A stretch of DNA of 64,000 nucleotides from NCBI GenBank assembly GCA_030737875.1, contig CM060910.1:634495303-634559302 (forward strand), read 5' to 3'. A program made the translations under genes and the position numbers. The notes beneath the pieces were generated by a model that did not search any database, was not told where the DNA came from, and worked only from the letters and a program-made list of their open reading frames with translations. Below, one piece after another: positions 11,061 to 21,590 of the stretch (within the stretch, counting starts at the first letter, position 1; the number at the start of each line of letters is the position of its first letter). Source of the stretch: Allium sativum (lineage: Eukaryota > Streptophyta > Magnoliopsida > Asparagales > Amaryllidaceae).

Positions 11061-12315
11061 TGTAACACCCTACCTCCGCTAGGGTCACTCACAAAGGGAA
11101 TGCACTAGTTTTGGTGGAGTATTATCTAGGTAAACATGCACAGAGATATCACAAGGCAGAACATAAATAAAGCAGCGGTAGAAATTAAAATCCAACTTTT
11201 TATTATTTTCAAGAAAAGAGTCAAAAGCTCATATATCCAAGATAAAAATTATTCCATTACATCAAGTTCCAAATAAAGAAGCATAAACTTAAGATAACAA
11301 AAGTAGATTATTCCCCATAAATAGCAGAAGCAGCCATAGCATAGCCCAAGACCAAACCGTACATGAGCTGTCAGAAAGCAAGCTAAATCCAAGCTAGTGT
11401 TTCCTCCCTGAGAACCTGGAGGGGAAAACGAAAGAAAAAGAGGCGAAAGAAAAAGGGTCAGTCATAAAGACTGGTAAGCCCTAGTGACTTTCAGTATGAA
11501 AACTAGTAAAGGTAACATGATATGCGAAAACTGGAATTAAACATAAGGATGATAACAGAACTGGTAGGATAATTAAGATAACAAGATAAGTCAAGTCTAG
11601 CATCGCATATTCAAGGTTCGCTGCACCAACTGTACTAATGTTCTAACCCATGTCAAGTATTAATCATGAAATGGTGCCTTGGCCCAGTATCATGAAGTGA
11701 CCCATTACGGGGTCCTACGGTACGATATACTAATCAATCGGCTCCCTACAAGTCCTAGCTCGTCATGTGTCTGTGTCATACGGCCCTATCCTGAAATGTA
11801 GTTACCTATGCTAGGTCCACCATAGGGTGTATCAAGTCCTATGGTGCCAACCACCGACACGAATCAAGCACGCACAGTGTAAATCTACGGGTGCCCAATG
11901 CCTGCTTTTTCAACTCCGGACTACGTGCACGACCATAGTCCGCCTGAACCTACAATGGCGCACCTACTCAGCCGTCGTTCTTGTCTCTTACAATCAGCCC
12001 AGTAATCGTGCCCTACCTTGCCTAGTCCCAGGGTATCGTGATACATCTAAGTGGGTTACTGCTGAAAAGGACCGCGTAACTAGGGTTTCTAATGAGTTAA
12101 GTGTTGTCATTCGAATTCGTGACTTAACCTTATCCAAATCATGTATCAAGTTGGTTAAGTGTGTTCAAGCGGTTCATGACTTAACCTTATCAAATCATCG
12201 TGTCAAGTTGGTTAAGTATATTCAAGTGGTTCATGACTTAACCCTATCATGTGGCATTAATTCATTAATGCACCTCAACCTCTCACATTAGACTAACTGT
12301 TGTGGTTACTGGATT
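11061..12315 (-). repeat. Inverted LTR arm 1
   Basis: Reverse complement of about 13489-14746, readable across the whole 1.25 kb with few differences. It ends at ACTGTTGTGGTTACTGGATTTG, halfway through the LTR hairpin that is complete at 13444-13514. Confidence 0.85.
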
Positions 12316-12350
12316 TGCATCCTTCGGAAACTATTTTCAAAACCATTTAT
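12316..12350 (+). other. Gypsy 5' leader remnant fused to integrase
   Basis: TTCGGAAACTATTTTCAAAA resembles the leader after the PBS in the full element (ATTATTTTCAAAAAGG near 20520). It runs directly into integrase codons, so gag, protease, RT and RNase H have been deleted between them. Confidence 0.5.
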
Positions 12351-13384
12351 AAAGAAGCCTGGTGGGCTATTACATCCTTTGGAGGTTCCGCAATGGAAAT
12401 GGGAGAGTATCTCGATGGATTTCGTGGATGGACTGCCTAGGTCAAGGAAGGGAAATACTAGCATATGGGTCATAGTTGATAGACTCACGAAAAGTGCTCA
12501 CTTCATTCCGGTGAAAAGCAAGAGGACCGCATCAGGGCTAGCGTCTATCTACCTTCGAGAGATAGTACGATTGCATGGAGTTCCTTCTAGTATAGTTAGT
12601 GATCGTGACCTGATTTTCACTAGCCAGTTCTGGAATAGTCTGCAAGAAGCAATGGGAACACGACTGAATTTAAGCACGGCCTATCACCCATAGACGGATG
12701 GACAAACCGAAAAGGTAAATAGGGTACTAGATGATCTCCTGAGGCTATGCATTCTTGACTTTGGTGGCACTTGGGAAGACCATCTTCCTCTTGTGGAGTT
12801 TGCATATAACAATAGTTACCAAGCTAGCATCGGAATGGCACCGTTCGAAGCCCTGTATGGAAGACCGTGCAAATCGCCAACTTGTTGGTGGGAGACGACA
12901 GACAGACTTATACTTGGGCCCGACATGATAAGGGACACTTCTGATAAGATTGAGTTGATACGAAGACGGATGAAAACGGCCCAAGATAGACATAAATCTT
13001 ATGCGGACCAGAGAAGGACAGACCTAGAGTTCGAAGTCGGAGATATGGTCTTTATAAAAGTTTCTCTGTTACGCAATGTAGTTCGTTTTGGAGCAGTTGG
13101 AAAGCTAGCACCAAGGTTCGTAGGACCGTTCCCCATCACTGAGAGGATTGGACGGATGGCCTATAAGGTAGACTTACCCGAGAAGCTGGCTGGGGTGCAC
13201 AATGTCTTTCATGTCTCGCATCTCCGGAAGTGCTTGCATGAGTCAGCCGAAGTGGTTGAGCCAAGCATCCTTGAAGACGTAGAAGTGGAAAATAAAGCAA
13301 CATTGAGGCGAGTTCCGATTCGTATCTTAGGAACGGAGATTAAGAAGCTAAGGAATCGAGAAGTCAAGCTAGTTAAAGTGCAGT
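12351..13384 (+). pseudogene. Gypsy integrase core and C-terminal domain, fused to LTR
   Basis: One reading frame from KKPGG through the core and C-terminal domain, broken only by a TAG at 12691-12693 where relatives have glutamine in HPQTDGQTE. The acidic triad is visible: D in SMDFVDG, D in SIVSDRD, E in TDGQTEKVN. The GPF and VFHVSHL motifs of the C-terminal domain follow. It is the best-kept integrase in the window. After KLVKVQ it runs straight into LTR sequence (WLQTIGS...), so the final chromodomain-like segment, 3' UTR and polypurine tract are missing. The open frame extends to 13434 but the last 50 bases are LTR. Confidence 0.9.
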
Positions 13385-14746
13385 GGCTACAAACAATAGG
13401 ATCCAATGTGTGTAGTTGGTCATATCGCACGTAAAACCTGAGGTTAGACTATGTTGTGGTGTAAATCTGCCCGGAACCGCCCGACAAATCCAGTAACCAC
13501 AACAGTTAGTCTAATGTGAGAGGTTGAGGTGCATTATTGAATTAATGCCACATGATAGGGTTAAGTCATGAACCACTTGAATATACTTAACCAACTTGAC
13601 ACGATGATTTGATAGGGTTAAGTCATGAACCGCTTGAACACACTTAACCAACTTGATACATGATTTGGATAAGGTTAAGTCACGAATTCGAATGACAACA
13701 CTTAACCCATTAGAAACCCTAGTTACGCGGTCCTTTTCAGCAGTAACCCACTTAGATGTATCACGATACCCTAGGACTAGGCAGGGTGGGGCACGATTAC
13801 AGGGCTGATTGTAAGCGACCAGAACGACGGCTGAGTAGGTGCGCCATTGTCGGTTCAAGCGGACTATGGTCGTGCACGTAGTCCGGAGTTGAAAAAGCAG
13901 GCATTGGGTACCCGTAGATTTACACTGTGCGTGCTTGATTCGTGTCGGTGGTTGGCACCATAGGACTTGATACACCCTATGGTGGACCTAGCACAAGTAA
14001 CTACATTTCAGGATAGGGCCGTATGACACAGACACATGACAAGCTAGGACTTGTAGGGAGCCGATCGATTAGTAGATCGTACCGTAGGACCCCGTAATGG
14101 GTCACTTCATGATACTGGGCCAAGGGATCATTTCATGATTAATACTTGACATGGGTTAGAACACTAGTACTGTTGGTGCAGTGAACCTTGAATATGCGAT
14201 GCTAGACTTGACTTATCTTGTTATCTTAATTATCCTACCAGTTCTGTTATCATCCTTATGTTTAATTCCAGTTTTCACATATCATGTTACCTTCACTAGT
14301 TTTCATACTGAAAGTCACTAGGGCTTACCAGTCTTTATGACTGACCCTTTTTCTTTCGCCTCTTTTTCTTTCGTTTCCCCCCAGGTTCTCAGGGAGGAAA
14401 CATTAGCTCTTTGCTTGGATTTAGCTTGCTTTCTGACAGCTCATGTACGGTTTGGTCTTGGGCTATGCTATGGCTGCTTCTGCTATTTATGGGGAATAAT
14501 CTACTTTTGGTATCTTAAGTTTATGCTTCTTTATTTGGAACTTGATGTAATGGAATAATTTGTATCTTGGATATATGAGCTTTTGACTCTTTTCTTGAAA
14601 ATAATAAAAAGTTGGTTTTTAACTTCTACCACTGCTTTATTTATGTTCTGCCTTGTGATATCTCAGTGCATGTTTACCTAGATAATACTCCACCAAAACT
14701 AGTGCATTCCCTTTGTGAGTGACCCTAGCGGAGGTGGGGTGTTACT
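13385..14746 (+). repeat. Plus-strand LTR arm 2
   Basis: Runs from inside the LTR hairpin region to the LTR end GGTGGGGTGTTAC. It is the inverted partner of 11061-12315 (its distal 1.25 kb) and of about 14750-15280 (its first 0.5 kb). Confidence 0.85.
13444..13514 (+). promoter_or_regulatory. Conserved LTR hairpin (copy a)
   Basis: Outer stem TTAGACTA / TAGTCTAA, inner stem GTTGTGGT / ACCACAAC, loop containing TCTGCCCGGAACCGCCCGAC. The same loop with different but still paired stems occurs at 15267-15319, 18947-19019, 19067-19139 and 35421-35493. Confidence 0.7.
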
Positions 14747-15147
14747 ATGGGTGCGCAATGCCTGCTTTTTCAACTCCGGACTACGTGCACGACCATAGTC
14801 CGCCTGAACCTACAATGGCGCACCTACTCAGCCGTCGTTTTGGTCGCTTACAATCAGCCCAGTAATCGTGCCCCATACTACCTAGTCCCAGGGTATCGTG
14901 ATACATCTAAGCGGGTTACTGCTGAAAAGGACCGCGTAACTAGGGTTTCTAATGGGTTAAGTGTTGTCATTCGAATTCGTGACTTAACCTTATCCAAATC
15001 ATGTATCAAGTTGGTTAAGTGTGTTCAAGCGGTTCATGACTTAACCCTATCAAATCATCGTCTCAAGTTGGTTAAGTATATTCAAGTGGTTCATGACTTA
15101 ACCCTATCATGTGGAATTAATTCATTAATGCACCTCAACCTCTCACA

Positions 15148-15218
15148 TTAGACTAACTGTTGTGGTTACTGGATTTGCCGGGCGGTTCCGGGCAGACTTA
15201 CACCACAACATAGTCTAA
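15148..15218 (-). promoter_or_regulatory. Conserved LTR hairpin (copy f, minus strand)
   Basis: Inverted counterpart of the hairpin at 13444-13514 with the same stems TTAGACTA / TAGTCTAA and loop. Confidence 0.65.
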
Positions 15219-15266
15219 CCTCGGGTTTTACGTGCGATATGACCAACTACCCACATTGATCCTATT

Positions 15267-15319
15267 GTTTGCAGCCACTGGATTTGTTGGGCGGTTCCGG
15301 GCAGATTTACACTGCAAAC
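15267..15319 (-). promoter_or_regulatory. Conserved LTR hairpin (copy g, altered stem)
   Basis: Inner stem GTTTGCAG / CTGCAAAC around the shared loop (GGGCGGTTCCGGGCAGA on this strand). Stem bases differ from copy a but remain perfectly paired. Confidence 0.65.
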
Positions 15320-15734
15320 TCAACCCAACCTCGAGTTGGCCATTTTCAAGTTTATCTAATTGTCATGCCCACATTCAAGTTTTCATGTCAAAATTCATGT
15401 CGAGTTTTCATGTCATGTTTCATGTCAAATCGTGTCAAGTTCATGTCCATATCCAGGTTCAAGTTATAACAACGTTCATGTTCTAAGTCAATTCAGGTTT
15501 TACCTAGTCTACCCAAATCGTATTCCCATCGCACGTAAGCTCGAATCGATACAAATAAATCTAATTAGGGAATAACATAAAAAGGGACGGGTATAAGGTG
15601 GCAAACGTTATTACTAGCATAGCATGGTATGACTTGAGATAAAGGATTATAACATTACTGGCATATGGAATATTGGCCTCAAACATAAAGATTCCAAATC
15701 TAATAAAATCAGGTACTAGTCAAGATAACATTTG

Positions 15735-15815
15735 TCATAAGGTGATAGTATAGTCATAGTAACGATTGACATAAGGTGATAGTATAGTCATGGTAGCGAT
15801 TGACATAAGGTGATA
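15735..15815. repeat. 34-bp tandem repeat, about 2.4 copies
   Basis: CATAAGGTGATAGTATAGTC plus GTAACGATTGA-type sequence is repeated with two or three base changes per unit. Non-coding, within the LTR. Confidence 0.8.
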
Positions 15816-16329
15816 ATCATAAACTTGTGACTAATAGCAGATTCAACATGATAATATGAGGGGTTTTTCTCTTTGATTTACAACATGAAGAGGCCCCAAA
15901 TCAATGTCATAGTAATATCCAAGAGTCAAGATCCAAGATGAACAAGAATGGATGTAAAACAGTCATCATACATAGGTCTAATTTCAATTTACATCATATT
16001 CATATTACATTTACAATTTAAATCTAAAAATAACTGGGGCTTACAGATCGTGGTTCGAGAATTAGAAAAAGAGAGTCGATGTTGAATCTTTATATGCTTA
16101 GTCAAGTCCTAACAGAAATCCCCAAATCAGCAACGTAGTTACGACGTAGAAGAAGTAGCCCCTTTCTCTAACTTTTCAACCAGAATTAGAGCAGCATAAG
16201 GTCAGAAAGAATTTTGTGTAGAGAGACTAGTGTTAGGGGCTGTATATATAGGGTTAGGTCAACGAATGTAGACAGAAATTAGGCCAGGAACATCAAAGTG
16301 AATCCAGCTTCAAAAATGGGCTCGGGCAC

Positions 16330-16436
16330 CAGGTCGACCCCCAGGTCGACACTATGGTCGACCTGGTCCTGGGTAGGTCGACTACATAGTCGACCCCCAG
16401 GTCGACCTGGTCCTGGGCGGGAAATTTCCCGCCCAG
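16330..16436 (-). promoter_or_regulatory. GTCGAC cluster and E2F-like palindrome in LTR
   Basis: Six GTCGAC cores occur between 16330 and 16406. They are followed by the perfect palindrome GGGCGGGAAATTTCCCGCCC (16415-16434, extending to 24 bp), which contains back-to-back TTTCCCGCC, an E2F-type consensus. The other LTRs keep a weaker version (GGAAATATCCCGCCC at 17927). Confidence 0.5.
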
Positions 16437-16685
16437 TCCATTCTGAGGTTTGAATTTCGAATTTTGAATTCGAATTGAACTGTTTTGAACTTGAAAACTT
16501 CTAAAAACTTCGAAAGGTCATAACTTGGTCATACGGACTCTGATTTTCGAAAACTCGGACTCATTTCCAAGCAGAATTTCGAGATGAACGTAATGGCGTA
16601 ACCAGTTTCCCTTGATTCTTATTTTAAAAATTAATTCAGCCTTGATTTATGGTTATTACACGTTATAAAAACTCGGGTTGTTACA

Positions 16686-17654
16686 ATTCTCCTTCTATCC
16701 CCTTCTTTGTTATAATGTTATTTACAATTATGCTTATGCCTTATTTTATTTGTTTTGATAATTTTCGAGTTTAGGCCTCGCAGGTAGCCTATGCCATTTC
16801 CCTTTTTATTTTTACACTGAGCCTAAGCCTGTAAGGAGCCTTGACCTTTGTCATCATTTTTGCGTTATACTGGAATAATGTTAAAACTGAATTAAAAAGG
16901 GATTTTGGGAATGATAGGAATGATTAAATACTTTAATCAGTAATGGACTGTAAATTGGGGATAAACCTTATTATGTAATTAGAGAACATGAAAACATATG
17001 AATTGGAATAAGATTGAACTTAATTTGACATTACGTAACGTGAAAATGGGTTGTATAAAAAGATAACATTAATTAGGAATGTTAATACAACCTAGGGATA
17101 TAACATGAGGTTATATGGGGCTTATTAATAAACTTAAATTTTGTTAAGTTAAATTGATGATAAAATTAATAAGTTGAGATAGAGGGAGTCCGTTCTGACA
17201 ACGTGGGGCTGATTGAGGAAGATAAGCGGCTCGTAGATTAGGTTCGTTCCGGGAGCGTGGGTTTGATTAGGGAAGATAGAAGGCCTAGTAACATAATGAA
17301 ATCCTAGTTTAGGTCAATTCTGACAACGTGGGGTTGATTGTGGAAGATAAGAGGCCTAATAATATAATAAATGGGGAAGGGGACACTTGTGTCAATTACA
17401 ATTTTGGTTGGGTCAGTATCCCGTTTTATCTTGGAAGTCTTACACTAGATATAAGCTACGATATGCTTTACTGTACTGGATAGTAAGAGGTTTAAACAAG
17501 GTAGGTAAAGGCACGTTCCGGTGGGACGAAGGGCGTGCATCTTATGGATTGGGGAAGATAAACTACTGTAATGCCTGTGATTAACGCTATGTCCATTTAG
17601 TTGATGGGTTCAGGATTGATAACCTAGAATTCCATAGCTGGCATAGGTTATCAT
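16686..17654 (+). mobile_element. Gypsy 3' LTR, piece 2 of 3
   Basis: Resumes after the ATTCT duplication and continues to the next insertion at 17655. The block ending in CTTTTTATTTTTAC near 16814 and the following CCTAAGCCTG match the corresponding part of the LTR at 18655-18690. It holds three diverged repeats of about 60-100 bp at 17185-17360 (GTTCTGACAACGTGGGGCTG, GTTCCGGGAGCGTGGGTTTG, ATTCTGACAACGTGGGGTTG). No gene. Confidence 0.7.
17650..17654. repeat. Target-site duplication ATCAT (left)
   Basis: ATCAT before TGTAACATCC; the right copy at 46878-46882 reads ATCAC. Four of five bases match, consistent with an old insertion that has since mutated. Confidence 0.65.
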
Positions 17655-17945
17655 TGTAACATCCCGTAATTTTAACAACACTAAAGAGGACAAATTAAAG
17701 AATAATTAATTTAATATTCATAACTAAGGGAAACGGACTATGCCATTACGTTCGTCATGGAATTCTTGTCAAAATAGACACCTGGTTTGCGTAAAACAGA
17801 TAACGTATGAAGAAGTTATGAAGGTTTGAAGTTTGTATACGCGCAAAAAGAGTGTGTGTATATATATAAGCCAGAAATTCAAAATTTAGTCAAAACAGTT
17901 CAAATCGCGCAGAAATGAGGTGAGTGGGAAATATCCCGCCCAGGG

Positions 17946-18012
17946 GTGTCGACCCCTGGGTCGACCCCTCAAGGGGTGTCGACCTATGGGTCGACCCCCT
18001 AGGGTGGTCGAC
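17946..18012 (+). promoter_or_regulatory. GTCGAC cluster in 5' LTR
   Basis: Five GTCGAC cores (about 17949, 17961, 17979, 17991, 18008) in alternating 12-18 bp steps. The 3' LTR copy at 34504-34592 keeps four, plus one mutated to GTCAAC. They sit upstream of the ACATATATCGCC TATA-like run. Confidence 0.55.
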
Positions 18013-18946
18013 TCCCCTAGGGCAGATGTGGCATATTAGGGTTTGGGGCTGGCAGCTACATATATCGCCTCATTTCTCATGTTTTCACACTAAAAGTAAT
18101 GGAGAACTAGATGCTGCCTCTGCCCAGATCAAAACAAGCCTTTTTCTTCTTCTGCAATCAAGTTATTCGAGCTTAGATCTGTGATTCAACGCTAGCAATC
18201 TCTTCTCTACTTTTCCAGATCCAAACACTGTGAGTTTAAGTTACTTTTAGATATAAATAATTAAAAGTAAAACTTGATATGACTATAACTTAGATCTATG
18301 CCTGTGACTACTTGAATCATATCAGACATGTTATAATTTGTGTATCTATGATATGCTGACATGAATATGACTTAGATCTTAACCTTTATCATGTCATATC
18401 TTCCTTTGATTATAGATTGAATTCACTATTTAGATCACCTTATACCTGTTCTATTATGTTTATGGCCAAATCAGATCTGTTTATTAAACATCTAAATCAT
18501 TGTTTAGATCACATCATGCATGTCTTATTAGGCTAGAATCAGTGCTATTGTCACATGTTCATCCTTGTCATTATGCCACTATATGTTTATGCCATTACAT
18601 GTCAAGCTTATCAACATAATCATCTCTGTCCTTTTCCCTCTATCTTTTCCCTTTTTATTTTTATATAGCCAGGCTACCTTCGAGCCTAGGCATGCCGCTG
18701 AAGATATCCGAATACGTTAGATTGGGAACGAGGGGAAAATTTTAATATTGGGCATAACTTGAAATTGGGAATATGGACATAACTTGAATAAAGTGTAATA
18801 ACATGATATTGGGGCATATAGTTTATTATGAACATAACTTGGGAAAAGGGGCATGGGAACCTATAACGACATAAGTAAATGTGGTTAATAATTGGAGTGC
18901 CTAGGATTACAGTAATTAGAAACTGTAAATGCGCCTAGACACGAGG

Positions 18947-19019
18947 TTAGATTACACTTGTGGTGGAAGTCTACCTAGAACCGCCCGACATATCCAGCGA
19001 CCACAAGTGGTGAATCTAA
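18947..19019 (+). promoter_or_regulatory. Conserved LTR hairpin (copy b)
   Basis: Stems TTAGATT / AATCTAA and CACTTGTGGT / ACCACAAGTG enclose the loop AGTCTACCTAGAACCGCCCG. Matched in the 3' LTR at 35421-35493. Confidence 0.7.
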
Positions 19020-19066
19020 TGTGAGGGGTCTAGGTGTGCAAACACGAGACGTGCTAAGACACGAGG

Positions 19067-19139
19067 TTAAGCCCAACTTGTGGAAGAAGTCTGCCTGGGA
19101 CTGACCGACATATTCAGCACCCACAAGTGGTATGCTTAA
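19067..19139 (+). promoter_or_regulatory. Conserved LTR hairpin (copy c)
   Basis: Stems TTAAGC / GCTTAA and ACTTGTGG / CCACAAGT; loop AGTCTGCCTGGGACTGACCG. It starts 120 bp after copy b, so the hairpin is tandemly duplicated. The 3' LTR copy at 35543-35615 keeps the inner stem; its outer stem is damaged. Confidence 0.68.
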
Positions 19140-20473
19140 TGTGGGATGTCTAGCATATTATAACCATAAATGGACATGGTAATGAATTGGAATATTTAAC
19201 CTTGTTGAATCCATATGGATTGTATGAACATGAACCTGATTAGGGGTTAAGTAAACTTGATTGAAACAGTGGGTGGGTTAAGTAAATATGGGGTGGGTGG
19301 GTAATATTTTTATATATAGGCCCACAAAACTTAACCTATTGGGATTATGCAATTTTATGACACTAGTAGGTAGGCATAATCTATGGAAAACCTTGTAGTG
19401 GGGACGTAAGACAAAGGGGAGAGCTTGCATCATCTTATGTGTGGGTCCCGTTTCAGTCAGTAACCCATATATAGGTATCAAACAAGTACTCCGAACTAGG
19501 TCGGAGTCGGGGCATGCTTACTTAGCTGATTGTAAGTGATCCAAAAGTGGGGATGGTGTCCGACGGCGCGTTCCATCGGGGTCATGTGTGTGCATGACTT
19601 AGCCTACTCAGGAAAATAAGACGTTGTGACAACAATAGATATGGTTGTGCATATCCATGAAATGAAGGGTTGCCACTTTAGGGAGTGATACACCCTACTG
19701 TGGGGCCAGAACGGCGTATCTACGGAGTAGGGAGCCAGTCGATTTGGGTAGTAGTTAGGGTATATGTAGACTCTGGTAGGTTTAGAGCCTGTTATTGGGC
19801 TGCCTGTTGATTATATGGGGTTAAAACCTCTCACCAGAAAGTACGCCTAAGACTACCATCTTATAGTTGTTGTGATCATCTCGTTCTGGTTTTACTAGTA
19901 TTAGTGCAGAGAAATCGTTAGAGAAGCGTACACACTCTATCGTGTTTACCTTGTCATACTTGCCTTTTATGATGTTATCTTTCTTATCCACTTTATATGC
20001 CTAGCATTATACTTTTACTTATTTATTTGCTAAAAGTAACTGGACTTGTCAGACTTTATGTCAGACCCTTTTTGTTTCCTCTTCTATCTTCTGTTCCCCC
20101 CTAGGTTCTCAGGGTGGGAATACTCAAGCTTGATCAGGTCTCTGCTATCATTTTTCTAGAGCTTCTTAGATGTATTGCTCAAGTACTTATCTTTACTACT
20201 ATGGATATGTTTTATTTAGGGAATTATGCTTCTTATATTTTTTGTACTCTGATGTTTTAAGTGTAAGACAGAAGTTTTGATGATGTACTGGGTTTATGTA
20301 TTTTCGGACATGTGATGTTTTGAACCACGATCTTTATTATTAAGTAAGTTTTTTATTCCGCTGCTACTTTATATCTGTCTTGTAATGTTTCTTTTTCTGT
20401 TTACTTATAATGCTTCACGAAACTTAATGCATTCTCTTGATGAGTGACATTAACAGACATAGGGTTTCACACT

Positions 20474-20485
20474 TAGTATCAGAGC
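20474..20485 (+). other. Primer binding site, initiator tRNA-Met
   Basis: TTAGTATCAGAGC, two bases after the LTR end TTTCACA, differs by one base from the plant initiator-Met PBS TGGTATCAGAGC over the 12 positions annotated. Confidence 0.8.
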
Positions 20486-20649
20486 TGAAGGTTACCAGGT
20501 TAGATAAAATTTTCGAAAATTATTTTCAAAAAGGTTTTTAAAGAAAGCGCTTTCAAAAAAGAAAAGTCTGTTTTGAGGAACATTTTCCCTAAAGCCATAT
20601 GTCATATCTTTCGATCCTTTGTCTGCATCCCTTTCCTTTTCTTTTCAGC

Positions 20650-21590
20650 ATGTCTGGGGAACCTAATATTCCAGAGGGCGTTACGATACCAGGCCGATTC
20701 TGTAGATATCTAGAGGCTACGGCATCTGCCGGTGGTCAAGCTGACATTCCTCCCCCAGCTGCACCCGTCGTTCCCCCTCCTTCTCCGCGTGTAGATAACT
20801 TCTCTAAGATCTGCAAAGATTCCTGTGCTATGGGAGGGAAGCCATTCTGTGGAACCAAGACATTCGTAGAGGCAAGGAATTGGATCAAGGAGACAGTGGA
20901 CTTGTTTGGAATTTTCAATGTGGACGATCGTAGGAAGATTCAGCTAGCCGCTTGGCTACTGAAAGATGTAGCTTCGTTCTGGTGGGAAGTAACCCAAGCG
21001 GAGCGTCCGGTGGAAACTTAGGATGATTTTTGGTAAAGATTTGAAATGAAGTTTCTTTTTCAAGCTGAGAAAAGCATGCAAATGGAAAGGTTCTTGGCGC
21101 TCAAGCAAGGAAACATGACTGTGAAAGAATATGTTAACAAATTCAACTAGCTAGCAAGGTTCGGATTGGAACTGGTAGATACTCCACATAAGAAAGCTTT
21201 GCGGTTTGTTAAACTGCTGAATGAACCACTTCATGGGTTAGCTATGCCCCATATTCCAATGGGAACAACTTTTGAAAGGCTTATTGATATGGCCTTGATG
21301 CATGAGGAAGACAAAGGCAACAAGAAGGAAGTTAAGGTTGAGGAAACACAAAACAAGAAAGTTTGGCCCAAGAAAGGATAGCAACAACAACAACAACAGA
21401 AGAATGGCAGAAAGAATGACAAGGCTAAGGATAAGAGGAAGTGTCAAAATTGTGGGCGAGAGGGTCATTTGATCAAGGACTGCAAAAGAAGGAAGAATTC
21501 TTGCTTCAGTTGTGGAGAGGTTGGACACTTTGCTAAGGAGTGCCCGAAGAAACAAGGTCAAAGGGCAGGAGCTTCTGTAGGGCAGGTGCA
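20650..21590 (+). pseudogene. Gypsy gag with two CCHC zinc knuckles
   Basis: The start chosen is the ATG of MSGEPNIPEG at 20650. A capsid-like region follows (FCGTKTFVEARNWIKE, then AAWLLKDVASFWWE), then a Gln-rich linker, then CQNCGREGHLIKDC and CFSCGEVGHFAKEC at about 21442-21543, the nucleic-acid-binding fingers. It is one frame throughout, broken by TAG 21019, TAA 21034, TAG 21148 and TAG 21379. Gag normally forms the virus-like particle that packages element RNA; this copy cannot. Confidence 0.9.

Larger units (their letters stand above)
11061..16685 (-). mobile_element. Rearranged gypsy insertion made of inverted LTR arms
   Basis: Bounded by TGTAACACCC...GTTGTTACA and the duplication ATTCT. 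Both outer ends are LTR ends in minus orientation: the LTR 3' end at the left and the LTR start at the right. Inside are four blocks: a minus LTR arm (11061-12315), a plus-strand leader plus integrase fragment (12316-13384), a plus LTR arm (13385-14746) and a minus LTR block (14747-16685). Arms 1 and 2 are near-perfect inverted copies. No single insertion explains this order; an inversion or template switch during reverse transcription is likely. Confidence 0.75.
14747..16685 (-). mobile_element. Minus-oriented LTR block running to the LTR start
   Basis: Begins in the LTR interior (GGTGCGCAATGCCTGC) and ends GGGTTGTTACA at 16685, the reverse complement of the LTR start. The first 0.5 kb repeats arm 1 and inversely repeats arm 2. 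It carries hairpins at 15148-15218 and 15267-15319, TTCATGTCAA-type short repeats at 15370-15480, a 34-bp tandem repeat at 15735-15815, a TATA-like run at about 16244 (minus strand), a GTCGAC cluster at 16330-16406 and a long palindrome at 16413-16436. Confidence 0.75.
17655..20471 (+). mobile_element. 5' LTR of the nested gypsy element (2817 bp)
   Basis: TGTAACATCC...GGGTTTCACA. It contains a GTCGAC cluster at 17946-18012, TATA-like runs at 17858 and 18059, a pyrimidine-rich leader near 18140, two hairpins (18947-19019, 19067-19139) and the uninterrupted site ACTCCGAACTAGG near 19488 that is split by the copia insertion in the 3' LTR. No genuine gene inside. Confidence 0.88.

Noticed and set aside
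11827..12291. 154-codon ORF found three times (11827-12291, 13511-13975 minus, 14747-15151)
   Set aside because: The three copies are inverted repeats of one LTR segment, so the frame is repeated because the DNA is. It overlaps stem-loop sequence and has no motif.
20474..20485. Possible tRNA gene remnants at PBS-like sequences
   Set aside because: Only 12-13 bp complementary to tRNA 3' ends, at the exact PBS position; no cloverleaf, A box or B box.
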